Assembly (NCBI GenBank): GCA_029577135.1
Contig: JARQPW010000012.1
Location: 1 to 64,000 of the forward strand
Length of the DNA: 64,000 bases
Reading direction: 5' to 3'
From: Acidimicrobiales bacterium
GTDB lineage: Bacteria; Actinomycetota; Acidimicrobiia; Acidimicrobiales; MedAcidi-G1
The position numbers were made by a program, and so were the translations under genes. Shown piece after piece: positions 45,842 to 59,070 of this stretch. The notes beneath the pieces are model-generated. The model saw only the letters and a program-made list of their open reading frames with translations. It was not told where the DNA came from and did not search any database. Every line of letters begins with the position of its first letter. Positions within the stretch are counted from its first letter, which is position 1.

Positions 45842-46507
45842 TCAGGCGGTCGCTGCCAACAGGGAACGGATCAGCACGACTCCATCGGTGCTGCCCAGGA
45901 GTTCGTTGCACGCCCGCTCGGGGTGGGGCATGAGGCCGACCACGTTGCGGGCCTCGTTGCAGACCCCGGCGATGTCGTCGATCGAGCCGTTCGGGTTCCC
46001 GACATAGCGCAGGACGATCCGATCCTCTTCGCGCAACTGCTTCAGGGTCCGTTCATCGCACGTGTAGTTGCCCTCGAAATGGTTGATCGGGATCGAGAGT
46101 TCCGCACCTACTACAGCCTCGACGGTGAGCGAAGAGTTCGTTGTTTCCACACGAACCGTCGCGGGTCGGCAGAGGAACTTGAGGCCGCTGTTCTTCTGCA
46201 ACGCGCCCGGTAGCAGGCCGGCCTCGGTCAGGACCTGGAAGCCGTTGCAGATGCCGACCACCGGCCCGCCGTCGGCGGCGAACCGGGCGACCGCCTCCAT
46301 GGCCGGCGAGAAGCGGGCGATGGCGCCCGGCCGCAGGTAGTCACCGTGGGCGAACCCACCGGGCACGATGACCGCATCGACGCCCGACAGGTCGTCGTCG
46401 CCGTGCCAGAGCAGGCGGCCGCTGCCACCCAGGCCGTCGACGGCCTCGACCGCGTCCATCTCGCAGTTGGTCCCGGGGAAGACGACCACCCCGACGACGG
46501 TGCTCAC
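45842..46507 (-). CDS. purQ: Phosphoribosylformylglycinamidine synthase subunit I (glutaminase)
   Basis: This 221-residue class I glutamine amidotransferase supplies ammonia to PurL. It shows VVFPGTNCEMD, the nucleophile Cys in VVGICNGFQVL, and the catalytic His and Glu in GLMPHPERA. The GTG at 46507 overlaps the purS stop (GTGA). Its stop lies 13 bp from the end of the convergent unknown gene. Confidence 0.96.
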   Translation of the reverse strand: MSTVVGVVVFPGTNCEMDAVEAVDGLGGSGRLLWHGDDDLSGVDAVIVPGGFAHGDYLRPGAIARFSPAMEAVARFAADGGPVVGICNGFQVLTEAGLLPGALQKNSGLKFLCRPATVRVETTNSSLTVEAVVGAELSIPINHFEGNYTCDERTLKQLREEDRIVLRYVGNPNGSIDDIAGVCNEARNVVGLMPHPERACNELLGSTDGVVLIRSLLAATA

Positions 46508-46773
46508 CTGCCGGACTCCGGGGACATCGCCTCGACCGTCAACTCGGCGTCCTCGATGACCGGGTTGGTGAGGAACGACTCCGTCAACTCGGCCGCCGCG
46601 ACCCGTGCCGCTTCGGCGTCGGCGGCCTCGATCGTGAACCGGATGGTCTTGCCGACGGTGACGCCGGCGATCCCCTCGTAGCCGAGCACCGGCAACGCCC
46701 GCTCGATGGTGGCGCCCGCAGGGTCGGAGATCCCGCCCCGCAGGCGGATGTCGACGAGTACCGAGAACTGCAT
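46504..46773 (-). CDS. purS: Phosphoribosylformylglycinamidine synthase subunit PurS
   Basis: This 89-residue protein bridges PurQ and PurL. It contains VDIRLRGGISDPAGATIERALPVLG and the VGKTIRF segment typical of the family. It lies 3 bp after the purC stop and is translationally coupled to purQ. Length is normal. Confidence 0.95.
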   Translation of the reverse strand: MQFSVLVDIRLRGGISDPAGATIERALPVLGYEGIAGVTVGKTIRFTIEAADAEAARVAAAELTESFLTNPVIEDAELTVEAMSPESGR

Positions 46774-46776
46774 GGG

Positions 46777-47682
46777 TCAGGCTCCTTCGGTGCCGGGCCA
46801 GTCGGCGAAGGACCGGCCGGTGATGCACTCATACGCCTCGATGTAGCGCTGCGAGGTGGCGGCGACGACCTCGTCGGGCAGCGCCGGTGGCGGCGGCTGC
46901 TTGTCCCAGTCGAGGCCGTCGAGGAAGTCGCGCACGGGCTGCTTGTCAAACGACGGCGGCGTGGCACCGGGCGTCCACCGGTCGGCAGGCCAGAACCGCG
47001 ACGAGTCGGGGGTGAGCACCTCGTCGGCCAGGACCAGTCGACCGTCGATGATCCCCAGTTCGAACTTCGTGTCGGCGATGATGATCCCCCGCTCGGCCGC
47101 CCAGTCGGCGCCACGTCGGTAGCACTCCAGCGACACCGACCGTGCCTGTTCGGCGATGGCGACGCCGATCAGGTCGACGGCCTCGGCGAACGAGATGTTG
47201 ACGTCGTGCCCCTCGTCGGCCTTCGTCGACGGGGTGAACACGGGTTCGGGCAGGCGATCGGCCTCCAGGAGCCCCTCGGGAAGCACCGAGCCGTGCATGG
47301 TGCCGTGGGTGCGGTACTCCTTCCAGGCCGAGCCGGTGATGTAGCCGCGCACGATGCACTCGATCGGGAGCATCTCGGCCCGACGGCAGAGCATCGTGCG
47401 CCCAGCCAGGTCGGTGGCGCCGTTCGTGCCCGGGGCGTCGGCCGGGTCGGTGGAGAGCAGGTGACCCGGGACCACGTCGGCCAGCAGGTCGAACCAGAAC
47501 GCCGACATGGCGGTGAGCACCCTGCCCTTGTGCGGGATGGGCTCGTCCATCACGACGTCGAAGGCGGAGATGCGGTCGGAGGTGATCATGAGGAGCCGGT
47601 CGTCGCCGGCGTCGAAGATGTCGCGGACCTTGCCCGAGTGGACGTACGGCAGGTCGATGGCGGGGGGCAACGCTGGCTCCAT
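46777..47682 (-). CDS. purC: SAICAR synthetase
   Basis: This 301-residue enzyme joins aspartate to CAIR using ATP. It has HSGKVRDIFD, the ITSDRISAFD loop, IECIVRGYITGSAWKEY and the Asp-rich IIADTKFELG. It is the longer, roughly 300-residue form found in actinobacteria and yeast rather than the short form of about 240. It lies between purB and purS. Confidence 0.96.
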   Translation of the reverse strand: MEPALPPAIDLPYVHSGKVRDIFDAGDDRLLMITSDRISAFDVVMDEPIPHKGRVLTAMSAFWFDLLADVVPGHLLSTDPADAPGTNGATDLAGRTMLCRRAEMLPIECIVRGYITGSAWKEYRTHGTMHGSVLPEGLLEADRLPEPVFTPSTKADEGHDVNISFAEAVDLIGVAIAEQARSVSLECYRRGADWAAERGIIIADTKFELGIIDGRLVLADEVLTPDSSRFWPADRWTPGATPPSFDKQPVRDFLDGLDWDKQPPPPALPDEVVAATSQRYIEAYECITGRSFADWPGTEGA

Positions 47683-47699
47683 CAGGTGGACGGGTCGGA

Positions 47700-49115
47700 T
47701 CAGAGGATGGGTTCGGGATCGTAGGCGGCGGCGCTGGGGCGGGCGGCCACCACCTCGCCGATGCGTTCGACGACGGCCTGGACCTGGCTGCCGGCCGTGC
47801 CGACGAAGGAGCCCGGGTCGGCCAGGAGGTCGTCGAGGGCGGCCCTGTCGAGGGGCAGTCGGTCGTCTGCGGCGAGTCGGTCGAGCAGGTCGGTCTCGGA
47901 GACGCCCTCCTCGCGGCGGGCGAGGGCGGCGGCGACGGCGTGCTCGAGGATGACCTCATGGGCGGCCTCGCGGCCCATGCCGGCGCGCACCGAGGCCACG
48001 AGGACCCGTGTGGTGGCCAGGAACGGCAGGTACTGCCGGAGCTCGCGCTCGACGACGGCCGGGTAGGCACCGAAGTCGTCGAGCACCGTGAGGAAGGTCT
48101 GGAAGAGTCCGTCGGCGGCGAGGAAGGCGTCGGGCAGGGCGACCCTACGCACCACCGAACAGCTCACGTCGCCCTCGTTCCACTGGTCGCCGACGAGGCC
48201 ACCGACCATGGCGAGATGGCCGCCCAGGACGACGGCCAACCCGTTGACCCTCTCACAGGACCGTGTGTTCATCTTGTGGGGCATCGCCGAGGAGCCGACC
48301 TGGCCGGGCACGAAGCCCTCGGTGGCGAGTTCGTGGCCGGCCATGAGCCGGATGGTGCGGGCCAGGTTGGCAGGGCCCCCGGCGGCCTGGACGAGCGCCG
48401 ACACCACGTCGAAGTCGAGCGAACGTGGGTAGACCTGCCCGACCGAGTCGAAGACTTCGGCGAAGCCGAGGTGCACGGCGACGCGTCGCTCAAGTTCGGC
48501 GACCCGGTCGGCGTCGCCGTCGAAGAGGTCGAGCATGTCCTGCTGGGTGCCGACCGGGCCCTTGATGCCGCGCAGCGGGTAGGCGGCGAGCAGGTCGACC
48601 AACCGGCGGTGGGCCACCAGGAGTTCCTCGGCGGCGGTGGCGAAGCGCTTGCCGAGCGTGGTCGCCTGGGCGGCGACATTGTGGCTGCGTCCCGCCATCA
48701 CGAGGTCGGTGTGCTCGGCGGCGAGACGCCCCAGTCGGGCGAGGGTGGCGACGACCCGGTCGAGGACCAGTTCGAGGCCGCGGCGGACCTGGAGCTGTTC
48801 GACGTTCTCGGTGAGGTCACGCGATGTCATACCCTTGTGGATGTGCTCATGGTCGGCGAGGGCGCAGAACTCCTCGATGCGGGCCTTCACGTCGTGGCGG
48901 GTGACCTGCTCGCGCCGCCGGATCGACTCGAGGTCGACCTGGTCGATCACCGCCCGGTGGTCGGCGACGACCCCATCGGGGATGTCGATGCCGAGGTCCC
49001 GTTGGGCCTCGAGGACGGCCACCCAGAGTTGGCGCTCGTGCACGACCTTGCCCTCGGCCGACCAGAGCTCGGCCATGGGCCGGCTGGCATAGCGGGAGGC
49101 GAGGACGTTCTCCAT
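47700..49115 (-). CDS. purB: Adenylosuccinate lyase
   Basis: This 471-residue fumarase/aspartase-superfamily enzyme acts at two steps, on SAICAR and on adenylosuccinate. Conserved stretches are MTSRDLTENVEQ with the catalytic region, AGRSHNVAAQATTLGKRF and the signature GSSAMPHKMN that holds the catalytic Ser loop. It starts MENVLASRYAS, a family-typical start, 20 bp downstream of purE. Confidence 0.96.
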   Translation of the reverse strand: MENVLASRYASRPMAELWSAEGKVVHERQLWVAVLEAQRDLGIDIPDGVVADHRAVIDQVDLESIRRREQVTRHDVKARIEEFCALADHEHIHKGMTSRDLTENVEQLQVRRGLELVLDRVVATLARLGRLAAEHTDLVMAGRSHNVAAQATTLGKRFATAAEELLVAHRRLVDLLAAYPLRGIKGPVGTQQDMLDLFDGDADRVAELERRVAVHLGFAEVFDSVGQVYPRSLDFDVVSALVQAAGGPANLARTIRLMAGHELATEGFVPGQVGSSAMPHKMNTRSCERVNGLAVVLGGHLAMVGGLVGDQWNEGDVSCSVVRRVALPDAFLAADGLFQTFLTVLDDFGAYPAVVERELRQYLPFLATTRVLVASVRAGMGREAAHEVILEHAVAAALARREEGVSETDLLDRLAADDRLPLDRAALDDLLADPGSFVGTAGSQVQAVVERIGEVVAARPSAAAYDPEPIL

Positions 49116-49135
49116 GGGGCGCGCGGACTCCCCGG

Positions 49136-49603
49136 CTAGCGGGGCCGCATCTCCTCGCGGTGGGATTCGAGTTCGGCGGCCAGCGACGGATCATCGACGG
49201 CGAGCATCTGGACGGCCAAAAGGGCGGCGTTCATGGCGCCGTCGACGGCGACGGTGGCGACGGGAATGCCCTTGGGCATCTGCACCGTGGCGAGGAGTGC
49301 GTCCCAGCCGTTGATGGCACCACCCGAGAGGGGCACGCCGATTACCGGCAGGGTGGTGTGGGCGGCGACGGCGCCGGCCAGGTGGGCGGCCATGCCAGCG
49401 CCGCAGATGATGGCGGTGTAGCCGTCGTCGCGGGCTGACCGGGTGAACTCGGCCACCTCTGCGGGGCTGCGGTGCGCCGACATCACGCGCACGTCGGCCT
49501 CGATGCCGTAGCGCTTGAGGGTGGCCGCCGCCGGCGCCATCTTGTCGGCGTCGTTGGGCGAGCCCATGAGGATCGCGACCCGCCTGTTCGATGACTCGGT
49601 CAT
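49136..49603 (-). CDS. purE: N5-carboxyaminoimidazole ribonucleotide mutase
   Basis: This 155-residue PurE has [12 protein letters not shown], the catalytic His in MSAHRSP and [19 protein letters not shown]. These match class I PurE, which uses N5-CAIR made by PurK. No purK is found in the window. ATG 49603 was chosen because the longer open frame upstream is purD antisense-like sequence. Confidence 0.95.
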   Translation of the reverse strand: MTESSNRRVAILMGSPNDADKMAPAAATLKRYGIEADVRVMSAHRSPAEVAEFTRSARDDGYTAIICGAGMAAHLAGAVAAHTTLPVIGVPLSGGAINGWDALLATVQMPKGIPVATVAVDGAMNAALLAVQMLAVDDPSLAAELESHREEMRPR

Positions 49604-49631
49604 GGGCTGGCTCCTCCGGTGGGTGGTTCGG

Positions 49632-50864
49632 TCAGTCTGCCGCGTCGACAGGCGTGGGCGCGGCGGCGATGTCCGTTCGACGCTGGATGCCGGGCCAGGA
49701 GACGGCGTTGACTCCGGCGTAGGCGCGATCGCGGGCGACGGCGATGGTGGGGCCCTGCCCGGTGACGGCCAGCACACGGCCGCCGGCGGTCATGAGCCGG
49801 CCGTCGGATCCGCCGACGCCGGCGCAGAACACGGTGACGTCGTCGATGGCGTTGGCCTCCTCGAGTCCGTGGATCGGGTCTCCCGTACGCGGTGACGCCG
49901 GATAGCCGTCGGTGGCGCACACGACCGTGACGGCGGCGCCCTCGGCGAACGCCGGAACAGCATCCAGCGAGCCCTCGGCGGCGGCGGCCAGCAGTTCGGT
50001 GAGGCTGCTCGCCATCCGGGGCAGCACGACCTGGGCCTCGGGGTCGCCGAAGCGCACGTTGTACTCGAGCACCTTCGGGCCGGTCGGCGTGAACATGAGG
50101 CCGCAGTAGAGGACGCCCCGGTAGTCGATGCCCCGGCGCCGGAGGGCGGCGAGCGTGGGCCCGATGGCGTCGTCCATGAGCGAGCCGACGATCGCGTCGG
50201 TGGCCACGGGTACCGGCGAGTAGGCGCCCATGCCGCCGGTGTTGGGGCCGGAGTCGCCGTCGCCGATCCGCTTGAAGTCCTGGGCAGGGGCGAGCGGCAC
50301 GGCGGTGTGGCCGTCGCAGATGGCCAACAGCGACAGTTCGGGCCCGCTGAGGCCCTCCTCGATCACCACGGTCCGCCCGGCGTCGCCGAAGGAGTCGCCC
50401 GAGAGGTAGGAGCGCACGGCATCGGTTGCCTCGGCACGGTCCCCGGTGACGAGCACGCCCTTGCCGGCGGCCAGGCCGTCGGTCTTGACCACGAAGAGGT
50501 CGGACATCGTGTCGAGGAAGGCGAGGGCGGCCGCCTCGTCGGTGAAGGCGCCGTGCTGTGCCGTGGGGACGCCCGCATCGACGAGCACCTCCTTCATCCA
50601 GGCCTTGGAGCCCTCCAGGCGGGCGCCGTCCGCTCCGGGCCCGAAGACGCGCCGACCCGCCGATCGCAAGCGGTCGGCGAGGCCGTCGACCAGGGGCGCC
50701 TCGGGACCGACGACGAAGAGGTCGGCGTCGACCTCCTCGGGCGGCGTGGCGACCGATCCGGGGATGCCCGGGTTGCCCGGGGTGACGACGACATCGGCAT
50801 CGCGGCCGAGGACGTTGGCGAGGGCGTGCTCGCGCCCGCCCGAACCGACGACGCAGACCCGCAC
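49632..50864 (-). CDS. purD: Phosphoribosylamine-glycine ligase
   Basis: This 410-residue ATP-grasp ligase makes GAR. It begins [16 protein letters not shown] and shows [13 protein letters not shown] and [12 protein letters not shown]-type sequence ([14 protein letters not shown]), which includes the metal ligands. Length is normal. It lies 13 bp after the purA stop in the same transcript. Confidence 0.96.
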   Translation of the reverse strand: MRVCVVGSGGREHALANVLGRDADVVVTPGNPGIPGSVATPPEEVDADLFVVGPEAPLVDGLADRLRSAGRRVFGPGADGARLEGSKAWMKEVLVDAGVPTAQHGAFTDEAAALAFLDTMSDLFVVKTDGLAAGKGVLVTGDRAEATDAVRSYLSGDSFGDAGRTVVIEEGLSGPELSLLAICDGHTAVPLAPAQDFKRIGDGDSGPNTGGMGAYSPVPVATDAIVGSLMDDAIGPTLAALRRRGIDYRGVLYCGLMFTPTGPKVLEYNVRFGDPEAQVVLPRMASSLTELLAAAAEGSLDAVPAFAEGAAVTVVCATDGYPASPRTGDPIHGLEEANAIDDVTVFCAGVGGSDGRLMTAGGRVLAVTGQGPTIAVARDRAYAGVNAVSWPGIQRRTDIAAAPTPVDAAD

Positions 50865-50877
50865 GACCCGGCCCCGG

Positions 50878-52492
<1,615 letters not shown>

Positions 52493-52888
52493 TCAGCTGC
52501 GCCGTTCACGGCGATACAGCGTGACGCTCTGCCGGATCGGAACCAGGTCGCGCCGGTACTGCCTGTGCACCTCGGCCACGGCCTCGGTGCCCTCGCTGCG
52601 GGCGGCCTCGATCTCGGCCTCGAGCCGCGCCACCTCGGCCTCGAGTGCGAGCACCCGCTTGACGCCCTCGAGGTTGAGGCCCACGGAGGTGAGGTCGGCG
52701 ATGCGTTGGAGCAAGGCGATGTCGGCGTCGCTGTAGCGGCGGTTGCCGCCCGTGGTTCGGGCCGGATCGACGAGCCCGCGGCGTTCGTAGATGCGCAGCG
52801 TCTGGGGATGCATCCCCGCCAACTCGGCCGCCACCGAGATCACGTAGACGGCCTGATCGGGCCGGGGGCGGTTGCTCATCGGCCTCAT
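52493..52888 (-). CDS. hspR: MerR-family heat-shock repressor HspR
   Basis: This 131-residue protein has a MerR winged helix (YVISVAAELAGMHPQTLRIYERRGLVDPART) and a C-terminal coiled coil (LEAEVARLEAEIEAARSEG). HspR is the actinobacterial repressor of the dnaK operon and uses DnaK as corepressor. ATG 52888 overlaps the dnaJ stop (ATGA), placing it as last gene of dnaK-grpE-dnaJ-hspR. Confidence 0.93.
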   Translation of the reverse strand: MRPMSNRPRPDQAVYVISVAAELAGMHPQTLRIYERRGLVDPARTTGGNRRYSDADIALLQRIADLTSVGLNLEGVKRVLALEAEVARLEAEIEAARSEGTEAVAEVHRQYRRDLVPIRQSVTLYRRERRS

Positions 52889-53994
52889 CCTGTCAGCCCG
52901 TTCCGGAGCTCGCCACCAGCGACCCCCATCACGTCGGCGAGCGCCTCGACCGCCGAACGCTCACCGTCCGTGGTCGCCTCGGGCACGTACACCTCGACGG
53001 TCACGAGCAGGTCGCCGGTCCGTCGTCGGGTCGGCACGCCCCGGCCCTTCACCCGGAAGGTGCGGCCGCTGCGTGTGCCGGCGGGGACCTTGAGGGTCAC
53101 GGGGCCGTCGTCGAGCGTCGGCACCGACACCTCGGCGCCGAGTACCGCCTCGGGGTAGGTGATCGGGACGGTCAGGGTGAGGTCGGCGCCCCGCCGCTTG
53201 AAGAGGTCGTGGGGAGCGACGGCCACCACGACGAAGAGGTCGCCGGCAGGACCGCCCCGGCCGGGCTCGCCTCGGCCCTTGAGCCGGATGCACTGGTCGT
53301 CCTCCACGCCGGCCGGAATCCGGACCTTGACTCCGCGGGGTCGCCGCTCGACCCCCGCTCCCCGGCAGGAGCTGCACGGGTCGTCGACCATCCGGCCGCG
53401 GCCGCCGCACTGGCCACAGGGTCGGCTGAACGAGAACGGCCCCTGGTTCTCGGCCTGGACGCCGCGGCCGCCGCATGCGTCACAGGTGCGCGGGTTGGTA
53501 CCGGGCCGGGCTCCGCTTCCGGAGCAGGTCGGGCAGGGGGCGTCGCTGACGAGGTTGATCGTGGTGGTGACCCCATGGGCCGCCTCCTCGAACGACAGGG
53601 TCAGCCGGGTCTCGAGGTCGGCGCCGCGGCGGGAAGCCTGGCCTCCCCTACCGCCGCCCTGGCCGAAGAGCCCGCCGAAGAGGTCGCCCAGGTCGAATTG
53701 GCCGCCCATGCCACCCATGCCTCCGAAGCCGCCGGGCCCCCCGAAGCCGCCCATCGGGCCCATGGCCCGGACCTCGTCGTACTCACGGCGCTTGTCCTCG
53801 TCGCCGACCACACCGTAGGCGGCAGAGACCTCCTTGAAGCGGGCCTCGGCGGCGGCGTCACCCGGATTGGCATCCGGATGCAGACTGCGGGCGAGCTTCC
53901 GGTACGCCTTGGTGACCTCCTTGGCGGAGGCCTCCTTGGAGACGCCGAGCGTGGCGTAGTAGTCCTTCTCGAACCACTCGCGCTGCGGTGCCAT
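52885..53994 (-). CDS. dnaJ: Chaperone protein DnaJ
   Basis: This 369-residue type I J-protein has a J-domain with HPD (KLARSLHPDANPG). A Gly/Phe-rich linker (GGFGGPGGFGGMGG) and four zinc repeats follow, CPTCSGSG, CDACGGRG, CGQCGGRG and CSSCRGAG, then the substrate-binding C-terminal domain. It stimulates DnaK ATPase. It follows grpE by 17 bp. Confidence 0.97.
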   Translation of the reverse strand: MAPQREWFEKDYYATLGVSKEASAKEVTKAYRKLARSLHPDANPGDAAAEARFKEVSAAYGVVGDEDKRREYDEVRAMGPMGGFGGPGGFGGMGGMGGQFDLGDLFGGLFGQGGGRGGQASRRGADLETRLTLSFEEAAHGVTTTINLVSDAPCPTCSGSGARPGTNPRTCDACGGRGVQAENQGPFSFSRPCGQCGGRGRMVDDPCSSCRGAGVERRPRGVKVRIPAGVEDDQCIRLKGRGEPGRGGPAGDLFVVVAVAPHDLFKRRGADLTLTVPITYPEAVLGAEVSVPTLDDGPVTLKVPAGTRSGRTFRVKGRGVPTRRRTGDLLVTVEVYVPEATTDGERSAVEALADVMGVAGGELRNGLTG

Positions 53995-54011
53995 GGTGTG
54001 CCAGCCTCCGG

Positions 54012-54538
54012 TCAGCCCCGGACCTTGACCATCGCCGGGCGCAGGATGCGCCCCTGCCAGCCGTAGCCGCGGCGCAGCACCTCGGTCACGACCTGGCCAG
54101 TGGGCGTGTCTTCGCCGGTCGGCTCGTGCACGACGGCCTCGTGGCGGTTCGGGTCGAAGGGGGCGTCGAGGGGGTCGATGACCTCAAGGCCGACCGGTTC
54201 GAGGGCGGCGACCAGCGCCGACCGGATCGCCTCGACTCCCTCGGTGCCGTGGCCGATGGCCAGGTCGCAGGCGTCGAGCACAGGCAACAGCCGCTCAGCG
54301 ACATCGCTACGGGCGCGACCGGCGACCTCCTGGTTGCGCTTGTCGGCCCGCTTGCGGAAGTTGGCGAACTCGGCACTCACACGCTGCAAGTCGGCGAGGT
54401 ACATCTCGCGTGCGGCCTCGGCGATCTCGAGCGGGGTCGGCTCCGGGAGTTCCTCGTCACGAATCTCGTCGGCGCTGTCGTCGACCGACGGGTCGTCCGG
54501 TTCGACGGCCTCGTCAGCCTCCCCTGCGGCGGCGTCGC

Positions 54539-54542
<4 letters not shown>
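54012..54542 (-). CDS. grpE: Nucleotide exchange factor GrpE
   Basis: This 176-residue protein has an acidic N-terminus, a long helix ([20 protein letters not shown]) and the C-terminal beta-domain with [20 protein letters not shown]. It releases ADP from DnaK. The GTG start overlaps the dnaK stop (GTGA). Confidence 0.96.
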
Positions 54543-56362
<1,820 letters not shown>

Positions 56363-56515
56363 GGATTTGCTCCTTGTTTTCTAGAGGGTTTGTTGAGAAT
56401 GCTCTTGTGGTTCGGGTGCCCGCCCGGCCCCACAGCAGGGGGGCGGCTGCGGACCGGCGGGCACCCTTGGGGGCTGAACCCCGCGTTCCCACCTGTTGTG
56501 GGCTGTACCCACTCT

Positions 56516-56557
56516 ACTATATTGAGTCACTCTTTAGCAACTTCTGCAGAGTGCTTT
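56516..56557 (-). promoter_or_regulatory. Candidate dnaK promoter with heat-shock operator-like repeats
   Basis: On the minus strand TATAGT (56521 to 56516) is a good -10. Next to it, ATTGAGT at 56521-56527 matches six of seven bases of a HAIR half-site, and CACTCT/AGAGTG (56528-56533, 56548-56553) is a perfect inverted repeat. TTAGCA with GAGTGCTTT looks like a damaged CIRCE. A leader of about 150 nt would precede dnaK. Confidence 0.4.
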
Positions 56558-56585
56558 TCGAGTGAATCTCTGGTGGACTGCACGG

Positions 56586-57332
56586 GTGCCCACGCTCGTC
56601 CTCCTCCGCCACGGCCAGTCCGAGTGGAACGCCACCAACCAGTTCACGGGCTGGGTCGACTGCGGCCTCACCCCCCAGGGAATCGACGAGGCGGTGGCCA
56701 GCGGAGTCCTGCTGGCCGAGGCCGGGATACTTCCCGACGTGGTCCACACCTCGGTCCTGGTCCGGGCCATCCACTCCGCCGACCTGGCGCTGCACCAGAT
56801 GGGCCGGTCGTGGATCCCGGTGCACCGGACCTGGCGCCTCAACGAGCGGCACTACGGTGACCTCACCGGCCTCGACAAGGCCGCCACCCGCGAGAAGTTC
56901 GGCGACGAGCAACTCCACGCATGGCGCCGCGGCTACGACACCCCTCCCCCGCCCATTGCCGACGACAACCCGCACAACCCCAACGGCGACCCCCGCTACG
57001 CCGGCCTCGACGAGGTGCCCCACAGCGAGTGCCTCGCCGACGTGGTCGGGCGCCTGGGCCCGTGGTGGGAGGAGTCGGCGGGCCCCGACCTGACCGCCGG
57101 CCGCACCGTCCTGGTGGTGGCCCACGGCAACAGCCTGCGGGCGCTCTGCAAGCTCCTCGACGGCATCAGCGACGACGACATCGCCGACCTCAACCTGCCG
57201 ACCGGCACGCCGATCGTCTACGAACTGGACGACGACCTGCGCCCGGTCGGACAGAAGCCGGTCCTCGAGCGCTCACTCGACCCCGAGGCCGCACGCGCCG
57301 CCGCCGAGGCAGTCGCCCGACAGGCGGGCTGA
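56586..57332 (+). CDS. gpmA: 2,3-bisphosphoglycerate-dependent phosphoglycerate mutase
   Basis: This glycolytic mutase of 248 residues has [12 protein letters not shown] with the phosphorylated His, [12 protein letters not shown], and [12 protein letters not shown] with the second catalytic His. GTG 56586 ([10 protein letters not shown]) is the usual start; the frame begins at 56562. It is divergent from dnaK and shares the intergenic region with it. Confidence 0.94.
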   Translation: MPTLVLLRHGQSEWNATNQFTGWVDCGLTPQGIDEAVASGVLLAEAGILPDVVHTSVLVRAIHSADLALHQMGRSWIPVHRTWRLNERHYGDLTGLDKAATREKFGDEQLHAWRRGYDTPPPPIADDNPHNPNGDPRYAGLDEVPHSECLADVVGRLGPWWEESAGPDLTAGRTVLVVAHGNSLRALCKLLDGISDDDIADLNLPTGTPIVYELDDDLRPVGQKPVLERSLDPEAARAAAEAVARQAG

Positions 57333-57381
57333 CCACCCCGGCGGGGGTAGGGGTTCCCAGCGATCGTGGGCAGGTAGGGGC

Positions 57382-58800
57382 CTAGCCCACCGTCAGCGGC
57401 TCGTGGCCGTAGCCGGGCGAGCCGTGCTCGGCCAGGTCGAGCCCCTCGAACTCCTCCTCGGGCGAGACCCGCAGGCCGATCGTCCGCTTGATGACGGCGA
57501 ACAGGATCGCCGAGGTGCCGAGCACCCAGGCAGCGATCAGCACCACGCCGATGGCCTGGACGGCCAACTGCTCGAAGCCACCGCCGTAGAACAGGCCGGC
57601 GTCGGCGCGGCCGAGGAAGGCGTCGTCGACGGTGGCGAACAGGCCGATGGCCAGGGTGCCCCACACGCCGCACACGCCGTGCACCGACACGGCGCCGACC
57701 GGGTCGTCGACGCCCCTCTTCTCGATGAACAGCACCGAGTAGACCACGATCACGCCGCCGATGAAGCCGACGATGACCGAACCCGTGAAGCTCAGGGCAC
57801 CGGTGCCGGCGGTGATCGAGACGAGGCCGGCCAGGGCACCGTTGGCCGCCATGCTGACCCCCATGGCACCCGTCTTACGCCAGATCACGGCGCCGGCACC
57901 GACGACACCGGCCGAGGCGGCCAGCAGGGTCGTCACGATGAGGTGGGCGACCGCCTCGTCCATGGCCAGCTCCGACCCGGCGTTGAAGCCGAACCAGCCG
58001 AACCACAGGATGAACACGCCGACGACGACGAAGCCGATGTTGTGGCCCGGGATCGCCCGGGGGGCGCCGTCGGGGCCGTACTTGCCGATGCGGGGACCGA
58101 GGAAGATCGCCCCCATCAGGGCCGCCCAGCCACCGGCACTGTGCACGATGCTCGAGCCGGCGAAGTCGCTGAACCGGGCGTCGCCGATGGCGAGGTCGGA
58201 GAGGATGCCGTCGCCGTGCCAGAAGGAGTGCACGACCACCGGATAGATGAAGCCGGTCATCACTGCGCTGAACGCCAGGTAGGCGGGAAACCTCGTGCGC
58301 TCGGCCATGGCGCCCGAGGCGATGGTGACCGCCGTGGCGGCGAACACGACCTGGAAGAAGAAGAACGACGGCGTGGCCAGCACGTCGCCGCCGCCGAGGA
58401 ACGACTCGGACATCTCGGAGAGGAAGAAGTTGTCGGTGCCGATGAGGCTGCCGCCGTCGGAACCGAAGGCGAAGCCGAAGCCGACCGCCCAGAAGGCCAA
58501 GGCACCGATCGCCATGTCGGCCAGGTTCTTGGCCATGATGTTGCCGATGTTCTTGGCCCGGGTGAGACCCGCCTCGACGAAGGCGAACCCGGCCTGCATC
58601 AGGAACACGAGGCAGCCCGCCACGATCAGCCAGAGGCTGGCCAACAGGGCGTTGTTGTCGCCCGGCGTGAGCTCCTGGGCGGCGGCCGGCCCGGCCATGA
58701 TCAGGACGGCGCCGAGGATGCCGAACAAGCCGAAGGCGAGCTTGCGGCCACGGCTCCTCGTCCGGCGCTCCTGCCAACTACGGGACAGGCCCCTGGACAT
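57382..58800 (-). CDS. amt: Ammonium transporter
   Basis: This 472-residue Amt/Rh channel has a cleavable signal-like first helix (KLAFGLFGILGAVLIMAG...AQA-like) and about 11 further helices. It shows AGFAFVEAGLTRAKN, GSSIVHSAGGWAALMG with pore His, and VHGVCGVWGTLA with the second pore His. It imports ammonium. The Arg/Ser-rich N-terminus is long; ATG 58800 is preferred to 58830. No glnK follows. It is divergent from a winged-helix gene. Confidence 0.94.
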   Translation of the reverse strand: MSRGLSRSWQERRTRSRGRKLAFGLFGILGAVLIMAGPAAAQELTPGDNNALLASLWLIVAGCLVFLMQAGFAFVEAGLTRAKNIGNIMAKNLADMAIGALAFWAVGFGFAFGSDGGSLIGTDNFFLSEMSESFLGGGDVLATPSFFFFQVVFAATAVTIASGAMAERTRFPAYLAFSAVMTGFIYPVVVHSFWHGDGILSDLAIGDARFSDFAGSSIVHSAGGWAALMGAIFLGPRIGKYGPDGAPRAIPGHNIGFVVVGVFILWFGWFGFNAGSELAMDEAVAHLIVTTLLAASAGVVGAGAVIWRKTGAMGVSMAANGALAGLVSITAGTGALSFTGSVIVGFIGGVIVVYSVLFIEKRGVDDPVGAVSVHGVCGVWGTLAIGLFATVDDAFLGRADAGLFYGGGFEQLAVQAIGVVLIAAWVLGTSAILFAVIKRTIGLRVSPEEEFEGLDLAEHGSPGYGHEPLTVG

Positions 58801-58896
58801 GGAACGGGCTCGAGTACTGGTACAGGTCACGATGATTTCCTTCGGTCTGCTGGTGGATCTCCACCGGCGAACGTACGCAGGCCCGGTTACGCCACC

Positions 58897-59018
58897 GTTC
58901 GGTCAGCGTGACGCCTTGTGGTCGGCTTCCTGACGGGAACCTGACGGTCAACAGCGGGTCACGACCAGACCACCGAGTCGTTGACGGGTGGTTCACGGGC
59001 GTGAAACGCACCCGAAAC
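58897..59018. promoter_or_regulatory. GlnR-box-like sites between amt and the winged-helix gene
   Basis: The plus strand holds TTCAC-N6-GAAAC-N6-GAAAC (58992-58996, 59003-59007, 59014-59018). The first pair matches the actinobacterial GlnR pattern gTnAc-N6-GaAAc at 9 of 10 positions. On the minus strand GTCAC-N6-CGAAC (58912 to 58897) is a weaker match. GlnR sites commonly control amt genes. Confidence 0.45.
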
Positions 59019-59070
59019 AGGGCGTCCGTACGTTCCGTACATGCATCCGGAGAACCAGGGGGACATCGCC

